A DNA stretch of 16,697 nt from Enteractinococcus helveticum. Its GTDB lineage: Bacteria; Actinomycetota; Actinomycetes; Actinomycetales; Micrococcaceae. The stretch lies in NCBI RefSeq assembly GCF_020742345.1, contig NZ_DYXC01000068.1, positions 1 through 16,697 on the forward strand, written 5' to 3'. Made by a program: the position numbers and the translations under genes. The notes beneath the pieces are model-generated. The model had not been told where the DNA came from. It did not search any database and worked only from the letters and a program-made list of their open reading frames with translations. Position 1 is the first letter of the stretch, and every line of letters starts with the position of its first letter. This document shows positions 5,882 through 13,894 of the stretch, piece after piece.

Positions 5882-7645
5882 TCAGAGACCCAGCTGGCCA
5901 CCGAATTCGCCGCCTTCTAGACGGTTCTTCAGTTGGGTCATGAAGCGACCGGCATCGGCGCCGTCAACGATACGGTGATCATAAGTCAGCGAGAGATACA
6001 TCATGTGACGAATAGCGATAACATCGTTACCTTCGGCATCGGTGCTGACCACTGGACGTTTGACGATGTTGCCTGGGCCAAGGATGGCAACCTGGGGCTG
6101 GTTGATGACCGGAGTATCAAACAGCGCACCGAAAGAACCAAGGTTGGTAATCGAGAAGGTACCACCGGACAGCTCGTCTGGTTTGACCTCGCTGTCGCGA
6201 GTACGCAGTGCCAAATCGGAGATCGCGTTAGCGATACCCGTCAGGTTCAGGTTGCCTGCCCCCTTGATAACCGGAACCATCAGTCCCCGTTCGGTATCAA
6301 CGGCAATGCCGATGTCTTCGCGGTCATGATAGGTAATTTCCTTGGTTTCAGCGTTGTACTCAGCATTAAGTGCAGGATGTGCGCGCAGAGCTTCAGTAGC
6401 GGCCTGGGTAATGAACGCCAAGAAGGTAAGGTTGACGCCGTTTTCAGCTTTGAAACGCGCCTTCACCTGGTTACGTAGGTTGACAATGCGCGTCATATCG
6501 ATTTCGTGGACCTGGGTCAGCTGTGCTGAAGTCTCCAACGACTCGACCATACGATCGGCAATGACCTGACGAATACGAGGTGCCTTCTCAGTAGTACCAC
6601 GCTTGGATGGATCGACGGAAGATACTGGATCTGTTGGAGCAGGACGAGAAGCAGCAGGAGCGGCAGTGGCGGCAGTGGCAGGTGCAGCAGCGGCCGGAGC
6701 TTCCTGACGGGCTTCATATTCCTTAGCGGCAGCGGCTGCTAGGACATCCTGCTTGCGGATGCGGCCACCAACACCGGTACCGGTTACTTCGGCAAGGTCG
6801 ACATCCTGTTCACGGGCCAGACGACGGACCAGTGGGGTGACGTAACCGTCGCCGCGTGGTGTCTCTTCCGGCGAGGACGGGGCCTTTTCTGCTGGTGGTG
6901 TAGGAGCCGGGGTTGGTTCTGGTTTCGACGCAGCTGGCTGTGTTGGTTCCTCAGCAGGTGCTTCTTCAGCCTCGGGTGCTTCATCGGCACGAGCCGAAGC
7001 TGGTTCTGGTTCTGGTTCTGGTGCAGGGGCTGGTGCTGCGGCAGCTCCGTCAGATGAACCGACTAAGGCGAGAACCTGTCCTACTTCAACATCTTCGTCT
7101 TCCTGGACTTTGATCTCCAGGACAGTACCGGCGACCGGGGATGGGATCTCAGTATCGACCTTATCGGTAGAGATCTCTACGATAGGTTCGTCGACCTCGA
7201 TAGTGTCGCCTACTTCTTTGAGCCAACGGGTGATCGTACCTTCGGTGACGGATTCGCCCAGTTCAGGCAGAGTGACTTCTTGCGTGTCGCCGGAGCCACC
7301 ACCGCTTGCTGGAGCAGATGCCGGTTCAGCAGGGGCTTCTTCAGCTGTCTCTTCCGTCGGCTCTTCAGCTGCTGAATCATCAGTAGGTGCATCCGAGGCG
7401 GATTCACCTTCCTCACCGATGACTGCCAGTGCCTGACCGACTTCAATGTCTTCGTCTTCCTGGACCAAAATTTCCAGGACAGTGCCGGCGACCGGGGATG
7501 GGATCTCGGTATCGACCTTATCGGTAGAGATCTCTACGATAGGTTCGTCGACCTCGATAGTGTCGCCTACTTCTTTGAGCCAACGGGTTACGGTACCTTC
7601 AGTTACCGATTCGCCCAGTTCTGGCAGAGTAATGGTTTCAGACAT
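5882..7645 (-). CDS. sucB: Dihydrolipoamide acyltransferase (E2) of a 2-oxoacid dehydrogenase complex
   Basis: The 587-residue E2 carries two lipoyl domains (about 2-78 and 121-197), each with EISTDKVDTEIPSPVAG and lipoyl-lysines at Lys43 and Lys162. Ala/Pro/Glu-rich swinging linkers follow. The peripheral-subunit-binding domain is at about 267-303 (TPLVRRLAREQDVDLAEV, then GTGVGGRIRKQDVL). The acyltransferase domain (about 350-587) has the catalytic DHRIVDGADAGRF motif (His557, Asp561) near the C-terminus. In actinobacteria such proteins (DlaT in M. tuberculosis) serve as E2 for pyruvate dehydrogenase and may be annotated as succinyltransferase, so substrate specificity is open. The ATG at 7645 (MSETITLPELGES) is chosen because the lipoyl domain starts there and AGAGAGGAAA lies upstream. 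An in-frame extension to 7687 is unlikely. It lies 94 nt downstream of lpdA (E3), with no E1 gene in the window. Confidence 0.95.
   Translation of the reverse strand: MSETITLPELGESVTEGTVTRWLKEVGDTIEVDEPIVEISTDKVDTEIPSPVAGTVLEILVQEDEDIEVGQALAVIGEEGESASDAPTDDSAAEEPTEETAEEAPAEPASAPASGGGSGDTQEVTLPELGESVTEGTITRWLKEVGDTIEVDEPIVEISTDKVDTEIPSPVAGTVLEIKVQEDEDVEVGQVLALVGSSDGAAAAPAPAPEPEPEPASARADEAPEAEEAPAEEPTQPAASKPEPTPAPTPPAEKAPSSPEETPRGDGYVTPLVRRLAREQDVDLAEVTGTGVGGRIRKQDVLAAAAAKEYEARQEAPAAAAPATAATAAPAASRPAPTDPVSSVDPSKRGTTEKAPRIRQVIADRMVESLETSAQLTQVHEIDMTRIVNLRNQVKARFKAENGVNLTFLAFITQAATEALRAHPALNAEYNAETKEITYHDREDIGIAVDTERGLMVPVIKGAGNLNLTGIANAISDLALRTRDSEVKPDELSGGTFSITNLGSFGALFDTPVINQPQVAILGPGNIVKRPVVSTDAEGNDVIAIRHMMYLSLTYDHRIVDGADAGRFMTQLKNRLEGGEFGGQLGL
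7116..7272 (-). repeat. Lipoyl-domain DNA repeat, copy 2 (inside sucB)
   Basis: This part of the second lipoyl domain repeats the first domain at an offset of exactly 357 bp (119 codons). The stretch 7152-7231 is identical base for base to 7509-7588 (80 nt), including all third codon positions. The flanks differ at only a handful of positions. Confidence 0.85.
7473..7629 (-). repeat. Lipoyl-domain DNA repeat, copy 1 (inside sucB)
   Basis: This is the partner of 7116-7272, with the identical core at 7509-7588. It encodes the first lipoyl domain of sucB. Confidence 0.85.
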
Positions 7646-7670
7646 TCCGTCCGGTTTCCTCTCTATTCCT

Positions 7671-7699
7671 CTTATAATGCTCAACACGTTCAGTGTTTA
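7671..7699 (-). promoter_or_regulatory. Candidate internal promoter for sucB (TAAACA-N17-TATAAG)
   Basis: On the minus strand TAAACA (7699-7694) is followed by a 17-bp spacer and TATAAG (7676-7671). These match the sigma-A consensus at 4/6 and 5/6. The start would fall near 7664, giving a leader of about 19 nt. An AACAC-N5-GTGTT inverted repeat (7683-7697) overlaps the -35 and spacer and could be an operator. It suggests sucB can be transcribed independently of lpdA. Confidence 0.5.
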
Positions 7700-7739
7700 T
7701 GCGCTGGTGGCTGCCATGGTGGTGCAACCATCTGGATGA

Positions 7740-9113
7740 CTAGGCGTGCAACGGGAATCCGTTGAGCATCATGGCTGCTTCACCCAGGGACTCGTTCTGA
7801 GTTGGGTGGGCATGGATGAAGTGGGCGACATCTTCTGGATATGCTTCCCAGTTGACGATCAGCTGCGCTTCACCAATTTGTTCTGAAATACGGTCGCCGA
7901 TGCCGTGTACACCAACGATAGGACCGTGCTTCTGACGAACCATCTTGATAATACCGGTGGTACCGATGATGGATGACTTGCCGTTGCCGGCAAGGTTGTA
8001 TTCCACGGTTTCGACGTTGTCTTTGCCGAATTCTTCTTGGGCAGCCGGTTCGGTCATACCCACGGAGATGATTTCTGGGGTGGTAAAAGTAACGCCAGGG
8101 ATGTTGCGGTCTTCGACCTTCAGGGGGTTATTGCCCATGATCTCTTCGATGACGAAGTTACCGTGCTGATAACCGCGGTGAGCCAACTGCTTACCCTTAA
8201 CGATGTCGCCGATCGCGTAAATGTTGCCAACACCGGTGTGCAAGCGCTCATTGACGGCGACGTGGGCACGATCCATTGGGATGCCAACTTCTTCGTAACC
8301 CATGTTTTCAGTATTTGGTTTCCGGCCGGTTGCAACCAAGCAGATTTCGGCTTCGAATTCTTTACCATCTGCCAAAGTGACTTTCACACCGGTGTCGGTT
8401 TCTTCAACTTTTTCGAAGAAGACTCCCAGGTTGGATTTGATGCCGGCTTTGCGGAAGCTACGAGTGAGCTGCTTGATAATTGCAGGGTCTTCGTTTGGTA
8501 CCAGCGAATCTAAGCCTTCGATAATCGTCACGTCGATGCCAAAGGAATTCCATGCGGAAGCGAATTCAGAACCGATCACACCGCCACCCAGCACGATTGC
8601 AGATTTTGGTGTGTAATCCAGCTGCAGTGCTTCGGTGGAGGTAATGATTTTGTCCGAGACGGTCAGACCCATGGTGTTGGAAACGGAACCAGAGGCGAGG
8701 ATGATGTGCTTACCGGTGTATACGGTGCCATCAACATCAATTTGATTTTCAGATACCAGGCGACCGTTGCCGGCAATAGTAGTCACCTTACGCATTTTCA
8801 GCAGACCCTGGAGGCCTTTGAATTTTCCGTCAACAATGCCGTTTTTGTATTCGCGGACGGCCCCCATGTCGACGGTCTCGAAGCTGGCTTTGACACCAAA
8901 TTTCTCAGAAGACTTGGCGTTATTTGCCACATCAGCCGCGTGCAAGTACGCCTTGGTTGGGATACAACCATAGTGGAGGCAGGTACCACCAACCTTGTCT
9001 TTTTCAATAAGACCTACGGTTAGCCCGTGGTGTACGGCGCGTAAAGCCGCACCATAACCGGCGGATCCACCGCCGAGAATTAGTACGTCGAATTCTGTAG
9101 CGGTTTCAGTCAC
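7740..9113 (-). CDS. lpdA: Dihydrolipoyl dehydrogenase (E3)
   Basis: It reoxidises dihydrolipoyl groups of 2-oxoacid dehydrogenase complexes, passing electrons through FAD and a disulfide to NAD+. The product is 457 residues, normal length. The N-terminal FAD dinucleotide fold is LILGGGSAGYGAALRA (11-26). The redox-active disulfide is GGTCLHYGCIPTKA with Cys45 and Cys50. The NAD-binding fold is VLGGGVIGSEFASAW, the second FAD motif is GNIYAIGDI, and the interface HPTQNESLGEA carries His436 and Glu441, the family's catalytic dyad. The start is GTG at 9113, and GAGGAG on the minus strand about 8 nt upstream supports it. It heads the lpdA-sucB-membrane-protein run. A 278-nt gap with a hairpin separates it from pepA, so it probably has its own promoter, which I could not place with confidence. 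Confidence 0.96.
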   Translation of the reverse strand: MTETATEFDVLILGGGSAGYGAALRAVHHGLTVGLIEKDKVGGTCLHYGCIPTKAYLHAADVANNAKSSEKFGVKASFETVDMGAVREYKNGIVDGKFKGLQGLLKMRKVTTIAGNGRLVSENQIDVDGTVYTGKHIILASGSVSNTMGLTVSDKIITSTEALQLDYTPKSAIVLGGGVIGSEFASAWNSFGIDVTIIEGLDSLVPNEDPAIIKQLTRSFRKAGIKSNLGVFFEKVEETDTGVKVTLADGKEFEAEICLVATGRKPNTENMGYEEVGIPMDRAHVAVNERLHTGVGNIYAIGDIVKGKQLAHRGYQHGNFVIEEIMGNNPLKVEDRNIPGVTFTTPEIISVGMTEPAAQEEFGKDNVETVEYNLAGNGKSSIIGTTGIIKMVRQKHGPIVGVHGIGDRISEQIGEAQLIVNWEAYPEDVAHFIHAHPTQNESLGEAAMMLNGFPLHA

Positions 9114-9337
9114 GATTGATGCTCCTCATCTATGCGGAGGTTCGCCCCGCAGTTGTCCTCGTTATTGGTTTCCAACCACGCGTCCTTTGACTTAGTAATG
9201 CCTGGAGTCACCACGGCAGTTTTTTGGACACTTGATCTTAACCTTATCGGTTCGTACCGGTGTTGTTCCATAAGCTGAGCCACGTTAACTCAGTTGATGG
9301 GTCTCTCATCAATCTGGGTCTGACACCCGGTAGTAAA

Positions 9338-9383
9338 CATAAGACCGTTGGGCTACCACGATCGGTAACACAACGGCCTTATG
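9338..9383 (-). terminator. Hairpin downstream of pepA, candidate terminator
   Basis: CATAAGACCGTTG (9338-9350) and CAACGGCCTTATG (9371-9383) form a 13-bp stem with one A-C mismatch around a 20-nt loop. The loop itself can pair TACC/GGTA. It begins 8 nt beyond the pepA stop. On the minus strand the stem is followed by TTTA, a short U tract. The rest of the 9114-9391 gap shows no gene I can support. Confidence 0.65.
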
Positions 9384-9391
9384 CAATGTAT

Positions 9392-10999
9392 TTAGTTGTC
9401 GCGATTCGCAACAAATTCGATCAGGGTACGAACCATGGCACCGGTGGCATCTTTGGCGGTGTAACCACGTGGGCTGGATTCATTAAATGACGGCCCGGCA
9501 ATATCCAAGTGCGCCCAGGGGGTGTCACCGACGAATTCTCGCAAAAAGGCTGCTGCCCCTTGCATCCCACCGTATCGTTCACCGGTGTTTTTTAGATCGG
9601 CGACGTTAGAATCGAATCCTGCACGCGCTTCTTCTGGAATCGGGATATCGACGACGATTTCGCCGGTCGTTGCTGCAGCATCAGCCAGTTCTGAGCGAAC
9701 GTCTTCGGCGCCCATGATGCCGGTGGTCCGTACACCCAGAGCAACCATCGCAGCACCGGTCAATGTGGCAATATCGACGACGACGTCAGGGTTTTCTTCG
9801 GTGGCGGCCACTAGTGCATCGGCCAGTACCAGACGACCTTCAGCATCGGTATTCATAACCTCAACCGTGGTACCGCCGCGAATCGTCAAGATATCTGAAG
9901 GCTTAATGCCTGTACCCGATGGCATATTCTCTGCCATGGCAAGCCAACCGGTTACGTTGACGTCCAACCCGAGTTCGGCGACAGCGTGCAGCACACCAGC
10001 TACTGTTGCGGCACCGGCCATATCCGATTTCATGGTCTCCATCGAACCAGCGGGCTTCAATGAGATGCCACCGGTGTCGAAAGTTATGCCCTTACCTACA
10101 AGAGCGACGTGACCTTTGGCATTATTTGGGGTGTATTCCAACTTGACTAACCGTGGAGGGTTCGCTGAGCCCTGGCCCACACCCAAAAGTCCACCGAAGC
10201 CACCTTCAGCAAGAGCTTGTTCATCGTAGACTGTGGCCTTCACATTGGAATTCTCTACTAGCGCTTCGACTTCTTGAGCAAATGTGCCGGGGAACAGATG
10301 CGATGGTGCGGTATTGACGAGATCGCGAGTAATAAAAGTTGCCCGTGCAACGGCACTGGCGCGCACCAGCAGCGTGTCGGCCTCGGCTAGTTCAGTGACG
10401 ATTTTCAGATCTACACCATTGGTCTGTTCTTCATCGCCGTTGTCTTGTTTGGTTTTATATCCGTCGAATGAATAGGTGCCCAGTGCGGCTCCTTCCGCAA
10501 TTGCGGTCAAACGTGCAGCACTATCAGCCGGCAGCGCGATGGTGATTTCGGTGGTCCCAGCCAATTTCGCGGTTGCTGCGCCAGCAGCCCGACGAAGCGC
10601 TTCAGCAGAAATCTCTCCTGCAGGGGAGTTGTCCAACATTGGGGTGCCTTGGGCAGGGGCGTCGGCGGAACCCAGCCCGGTTAGAACCACGATTTTTGTA
10701 TCGAAGCCGGTCGTCGAACCAGCAACCCGGGTGACTTCATCGGCCTTGCCTTTGACCCCGAGTGCTTCAAGCTGGTCTTGAAGGCCAGACACCGCGTTCT
10801 CATCCAGACCGGGGGCAACAATAACCGGACCATCGTCGGTGGATTCCACACCAAGTACGAGGGCTTCGGTTTGATCGATTGTGGTGGTAGCGGTCAGGTC
10901 TATAGCGAACTCGGCGATGAAACCATTGGAAGCGGCGTTTTGAGCCACGAAATCACGTCCTTGCGATTGCAAAATAGATACGATTGGTGACTCCATCAT
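9392..10999 (-). CDS. pepA: Leucyl aminopeptidase, M17 family
   Basis: It is a cytosolic two-metal exopeptidase removing N-terminal residues, and the 535-residue length fits the M17 family. The catalytic domain shows GKGITFDTGGISLKP with Lys303, Asp308 and Lys315, the metal aspartate in MKSDMAGAATVAG (Asp326), and NTDAEGRL with Asp385, Glu387 and catalytic Arg389. All spacings match E. coli PepA at a constant offset of 33 residues, so the active site is complete. The N-terminal domain is divergent, acidic and Ala-rich, as usual. The start is ATG at 10999 (MMESPIVSIL), and the second ATG, one codon on, is equally possible. The Shine-Dalgarno is weak (GAGCTGG). It is divergent from the PAC2 gene across 104 bp containing a tandem repeat. 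The M. tuberculosis counterpart also lies near dlaT, so the setting is conserved. Confidence 0.95.
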   Translation of the reverse strand: MMESPIVSILQSQGRDFVAQNAASNGFIAEFAIDLTATTTIDQTEALVLGVESTDDGPVIVAPGLDENAVSGLQDQLEALGVKGKADEVTRVAGSTTGFDTKIVVLTGLGSADAPAQGTPMLDNSPAGEISAEALRRAAGAATAKLAGTTEITIALPADSAARLTAIAEGAALGTYSFDGYKTKQDNGDEEQTNGVDLKIVTELAEADTLLVRASAVARATFITRDLVNTAPSHLFPGTFAQEVEALVENSNVKATVYDEQALAEGGFGGLLGVGQGSANPPRLVKLEYTPNNAKGHVALVGKGITFDTGGISLKPAGSMETMKSDMAGAATVAGVLHAVAELGLDVNVTGWLAMAENMPSGTGIKPSDILTIRGGTTVEVMNTDAEGRLVLADALVAATEENPDVVVDIATLTGAAMVALGVRTTGIMGAEDVRSELADAAATTGEIVVDIPIPEEARAGFDSNVADLKNTGERYGGMQGAAAFLREFVGDTPWAHLDIAGPSFNESSPRGYTAKDATGAMVRTLIEFVANRDN

Positions 11000-11042
11000 A
11001 ACGACCCAGCTCAGTTTGCCAGCGGAATAAGTGACATGGCCC

Positions 11043-11094
11043 TTGTGTTCTGTTAAATAGTGTCAAGCAGCATTGTGTTCACTAAATAACGTCA
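11043..11094. repeat. Imperfect tandem direct repeat in the pepA/PAC2 divergent gap
   Basis: Copy 1 (11043-11065) reads TTGTGTTC then TGTTAAATAGTGTCA. Copy 2 (11073-11094) reads TTGTGTTC then ACTAAATAACGTCA. They are about 30 bp apart, close to three helical turns. Copy 1 ends in a minus-strand TTGACA (11066-11061). The second copy ends just before the PAC2 ribosome binding site (AGGAG, 6-nt spacer). It could be a paired operator or duplicated promoter DNA. Confidence 0.55.
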
Positions 11095-11103
11095 GGAGTC
11101 TGC

Positions 11104-12246
11104 GTGCTCGATCCGGTTGATCTGATTCGAATGTCGTCGTCAGCTAAGGAGTTATTGGCTGGCAGCGGCCAAACCGACGACGGCGATAACGAATCCCCGT
11201 CCCTACACGGCCTCGATTTGCTGGTCGTGTTTTCTGGGTATCTCGATGCGGGCAACGTTTCGACGCAATTGGAAAATGTGCTGCTCGAGCGTCTGGACCA
11301 TCAACGTCTCGCAACCTTTGATACAGACCAACTTCTGGACTACCGGGCACGCCGTCCACATCTTCGATTTGATGGACAGCGCTTCTACGACTATGAAACC
11401 CCCGAATTAGCATTACATCTGCTAAAAGATCAGATGCAAAGACCGTTTTTGATGCTCAGCGGCCCCGAGCCTGACTATCAGTGGGATCGTTTCGTGGCGG
11501 CCGTGATGATTCTGGTTGATCAGCTCAATGTAAACCTGGTGACGTTCGTGGATGCTGTCCCACTACCGGTTCCTCATACTCGCCCACTTGGCGTGACCAC
11601 GCATGGCACGGCCAAAGAACTCCTTGAAGGACTGGCAACGTGGGCACCGAAAGGCCGCATCGCCGCAGGCACCGCACAACTGCTGGAACTTCGAGCAGCT
11701 GAAGCTGGTCGTCGTGTCAGCGGTTATACCGTACATGTGCCCCATTATCTGGCGGATGCAACCTATCCACAGGCTGCGGTTGCGGCACTAGAGTACATTG
11801 GTGCTGCCATGGGGCTGATGCTGCCGACCGAGGAGCTGCGCGAATCGGGACGTGAAGTCGAACAACAGATTGCAGCACAAGTGCAAAATCGGCCCGATAT
11901 CGCAGCAATGCTGCAGCACTTGGAAGAACGCTTTGACGAATACGCGAAAGAACATCAATCCCGTAGCCTCCTTCTGGATCAGGACCAACAGATGCCGGAC
12001 GCGGAAGAGATTGGTTCGGCGGTTGAGTCCTATTTGAGCAGTCAGGTTCAACACGATGATGCCGGCCAGGCCGTCGATCGTCACACCACTGTGAATACCG
12101 GAAACATTGATGAACCGCCATCTGAACCCATGCGGCCCTCTCGAGCTAATGTCGGCCCCGATAGCGTTGAATTCATCACCGACTTCTATAACGCTAGCGA
12201 AGATAATGAGCAACCCGAAGACGCTGAAGATGATGAAACTGACTGA
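11104..12246 (+). CDS. PAC2 family protein (proteasome assembly chaperone-like)
   Basis: The 380-residue protein matches the actinobacterial PAC2 family (PF09754). The domain begins LDLLVVFSGYLDAGNVSTQL (about residue 37), where the G-x-x-D-A-G motif is diagnostic. It continues with TFDTDQLLDYRARRPHLRFD, LMLSGPEPDYQWDRFVAAV and DAVPLPVPHTRP, and ends in a helical Gln/Glu-rich region. The C-terminal tail is highly acidic (NEQPEDAEDDETD). Eukaryotic PAC2 chaperones assemble proteasome alpha rings. In actinobacteria the role is not settled, and many members occur in genomes without a proteasome. The start is GTG at 11104, with AGGAG and a 6-nt spacer upstream. It is followed after 82 nt by the co-oriented DUF4192 gene. 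Two perfect DnaA boxes fall in that gap, the first beginning immediately after its stop codon. Confidence 0.9.
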   Translation: MLDPVDLIRMSSSAKELLAGSGQTDDGDNESPSLHGLDLLVVFSGYLDAGNVSTQLENVLLERLDHQRLATFDTDQLLDYRARRPHLRFDGQRFYDYETPELALHLLKDQMQRPFLMLSGPEPDYQWDRFVAAVMILVDQLNVNLVTFVDAVPLPVPHTRPLGVTTHGTAKELLEGLATWAPKGRIAAGTAQLLELRAAEAGRRVSGYTVHVPHYLADATYPQAAVAALEYIGAAMGLMLPTEELRESGREVEQQIAAQVQNRPDIAAMLQHLEERFDEYAKEHQSRSLLLDQDQQMPDAEEIGSAVESYLSSQVQHDDAGQAVDRHTTVNTGNIDEPPSEPMRPSRANVGPDSVEFITDFYNASEDNEQPEDAEDDETD

Positions 12247-12255
12247 TTATCCACA
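12247..12255 (+). promoter_or_regulatory. Perfect DnaA box (TTATCCACA), copy 1 of a pair
   Basis: An exact high-affinity DnaA box directly follows the TGA stop of the PAC2 gene, in the same orientation as the box at 12287-12295. The two are spaced 40 bp start to start, close to four helical turns. Confidence 0.65.
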
Positions 12256-12286
12256 GCTTGTCCGACAACTCGAACCCAGCGCCGAG

Positions 12287-12295
12287 TTATCCACA
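12287..12295 (+). promoter_or_regulatory. Perfect DnaA box (TTATCCACA), copy 2 of a pair
   Basis: This second exact DnaA box lies 34 bp upstream of the DUF4192 start. It shares the extended sequence GAGTTATCCACA with the box at 3850-3858. Confidence 0.65.
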
Positions 12296-12328
12296 TTCGG
12301 CAACTGAACTCACCCGGAGTCACCGAAA

Positions 12329-13699
12329 GTGTTTCATGCTTGGGTCATGAGACCTGAGCAAAATGATTTTTCTGTTCCCATCACGAACGACTCGCCCCAG
12401 CACCCACCTCATCATCTAACGCCGACACGGTACGCGCTCACAGATGAGCCCAATACTGGGAGCTTGGCAGATGCATCCAGCCATGAGTTGACCCGTCGTC
12501 TTCGGGTGAGTACTCCCGAAGAGCTACTGGCCTACGTTCAAAGTACCTTGGGGTTTCGGCCAACCGATTCTTTAGTTATGGTGGCGTTTGCCCAACGTCA
12601 GCTTTCCACGGTAGTCCGCTGTGATCTACCAGAAGCTCTGGACAAGATGCTGCAGTCCGACACCCTTGAAAGTGTTACTTTCTTTGATTTTGGTATTACC
12701 GAGACACAAGAACAGCAGCTGATGGAGCTGGGCAAATATCTAGGCCAACTCATGGCTCGTGAACCATCGACCACTGGGTGTCTCTTGGTTTATATGGCCA
12801 CCGAGGTGAGTGTCTCAAACTCTCACGCACTTGCAGTCACAGACACGGTCAATGGGATATTAACCGCCCAGTTCGGATTGCAGGGCGTCCCAATCGAAGA
12901 GTCTTGGCTGATTCACCACGACCAGTTATGGCATTTGCGTTGTGCCGTGACGACTGACTGTAAAATCCGGGGAGAGGTTCTGAATGATCCTGAATCTACG
13001 GAGCTTTTTCAGGAACTCGATCCACAAGGGCAAACACGGTCGCGGCCTCAAGGACCAGCCCAGAAGCTGATTTTCCCGCCAACATTATCGGCTAGTTCGA
13101 AGGATGTTGTACCGACTCAAGAACTCCTGGAACAACGCCCCAAGGTTGTATTAAATTGGCTGCAGCGCTGGGACGAGCACCTGGGACAGGGGCCGCAAAT
13201 GTTACACACGGATCAAGTCGCTGAGTTGTTATCGGCAATAGAACATCCAAGACTTCGCGATGCGGTGCTCGCAGTTGCATGCTTCGACGTTCAAACTGCG
13301 ATTCGCGGCATGCTGGCACTAGAGCAATTTCCTAACCAGCTAGCACTTGTTGCGGGGGAGCAAAGCAATATGCAAGATGGTCTAGCTACCAGAGGGTGTC
13401 TGTTGGGGGAGTCCGATCGGATTCCGGACTGGCAGCGTATCGCAGTCCTGGAGCGTCTGTGCCATCAGTTGCTACCTTTAGCCGACCATCGTTCCGGTGG
13501 TGGGCTCTCTGGGATGCTGGTGTGGATTGAGTGGGTGCGAGGTCGGGGTAGCCTTGCTTTAGACTATCTCCGCCAGGCTCGTAAGCATTTCCCCACAGAA
13601 CAGATCTTGATCGGCCTTGAAAATGTTCTGCGGAATGGCAGAGTCGCGGCTTGGGCCACACGAGCAGAAAGTGCATGGTCGCCACGAAACGCAGCCTGA
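12329..13699 (+). CDS. DUF4192 domain protein
   Basis: The 456-residue protein matches PF13830. The diagnostic N-terminal segment is RVSTPEELLAYVQSTLGFRP followed by TDSLVMVAF and VVRCDLP, equivalent to the family's 'lLGFrPxdSLV' signature. The middle (TGCLLVYMATEV, WLIHHDQLWHLRC) and the C-terminal helical repeat-like part (AVLERLCHQLLPLADHRSG, LAWIEWVRGRGSLALDYL-type segments) fit the family's usual layout. Its function is unknown, and no catalytic motif, signal peptide or membrane helix is visible, so it is probably cytosolic. I accept the GTG at 12329 because GGAG lies 9 nt upstream. An ATG at 12347 in the same frame lacks a ribosome binding site. It is a conserved neighbour of sigA in actinobacteria, and co-transcription with the PAC2 gene is possible. 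Confidence 0.88.
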   Translation: MFHAWVMRPEQNDFSVPITNDSPQHPPHHLTPTRYALTDEPNTGSLADASSHELTRRLRVSTPEELLAYVQSTLGFRPTDSLVMVAFAQRQLSTVVRCDLPEALDKMLQSDTLESVTFFDFGITETQEQQLMELGKYLGQLMAREPSTTGCLLVYMATEVSVSNSHALAVTDTVNGILTAQFGLQGVPIEESWLIHHDQLWHLRCAVTTDCKIRGEVLNDPESTELFQELDPQGQTRSRPQGPAQKLIFPPTLSASSKDVVPTQELLEQRPKVVLNWLQRWDEHLGQGPQMLHTDQVAELLSAIEHPRLRDAVLAVACFDVQTAIRGMLALEQFPNQLALVAGEQSNMQDGLATRGCLLGESDRIPDWQRIAVLERLCHQLLPLADHRSGGGLSGMLVWIEWVRGRGSLALDYLRQARKHFPTEQILIGLENVLRNGRVAAWATRAESAWSPRNAA

Positions 13700-13771
13700 G
13701 CAGTGCGATACGTCAATGACGCGTAACTGCGGGAACCTGTGGCATAATGTTCTGATCTAACGGCTGTGTGG

Positions 13772-13793
13772 AAAAACTTTTTTGAAAGTTTTT
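13772..13793 (+). terminator. AT-rich hairpin between DUF4192 and sigA, weak terminator candidate
   Basis: AAAAACTTT (13772-13780) and AAAGTTTTT (13785-13793) are perfectly complementary over 9 bp around a TTTG loop. The 3' arm ends in five T. GC content of the stem is very low, so stability is doubtful and the T-rich DNA may instead be a bend or UP-like element. Confidence 0.35.
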
Positions 13794-13802
13794 GTCACGA
13801 TG

Positions 13803-13828
13803 GGAACAATTCCATCACTTAGCGCGTT
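13803..13828 (+). promoter_or_regulatory. Candidate ECF-sigma promoter upstream of sigA (GGAAC-N18-GTT)
   Basis: GGAAC (13803-13807) is separated by exactly 18 bp from GTT (13826-13828), with C at 13825. This resembles SigR/SigH-type promoters (GGAAT-N18-GTT) and generic ECF sites (GGAAC-N16/17-CGTT). In Streptomyces the primary sigma gene hrdB is known to have a SigR-dependent promoter, which makes the placement plausible. It is one base short of the SigR consensus. The leader to the sigA start would be about 150 nt. Confidence 0.4.
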
Positions 13829-13894
13829 ACACGTACCAGAGACCCTGCATCCGTACTCGTACATCGGTCGACATCTTGTGTGAACCGGGACGTA

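Noticed and set aside
5933..6478. Plus-strand open frame of 181 codons opposite sucB
   Set aside because: Lies wholly antisense to the acyltransferase domain, has no family resemblance or ribosome binding site, and follows from the codon bias of sucB.
7116..7629. sucB repeat as an assembly artefact
   Set aside because: The frame is preserved and two lipoyl domains separated by an Ala/Pro/Glu linker are normal for actinobacterial E2; flanking differences show two genuine copies.
9260..9490. Plus-strand open frame in the lpdA/pepA gap
   Set aside because: Runs through the pepA terminator hairpin into the pepA 3' end; composition is not protein-like and no ribosome binding site was seen.
9522..10112. 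Plus-strand open frame of 196 codons opposite pepA
   Set aside because: Ser/Ala/Pro-rich translation with no recognisable domain, antisense to an intact active-site region of pepA.
13743..13748. CATAAT as a sigA promoter -10
   Set aside because: No acceptable -35 lies 16-19 bp upstream, so I do not list it as a promoter.
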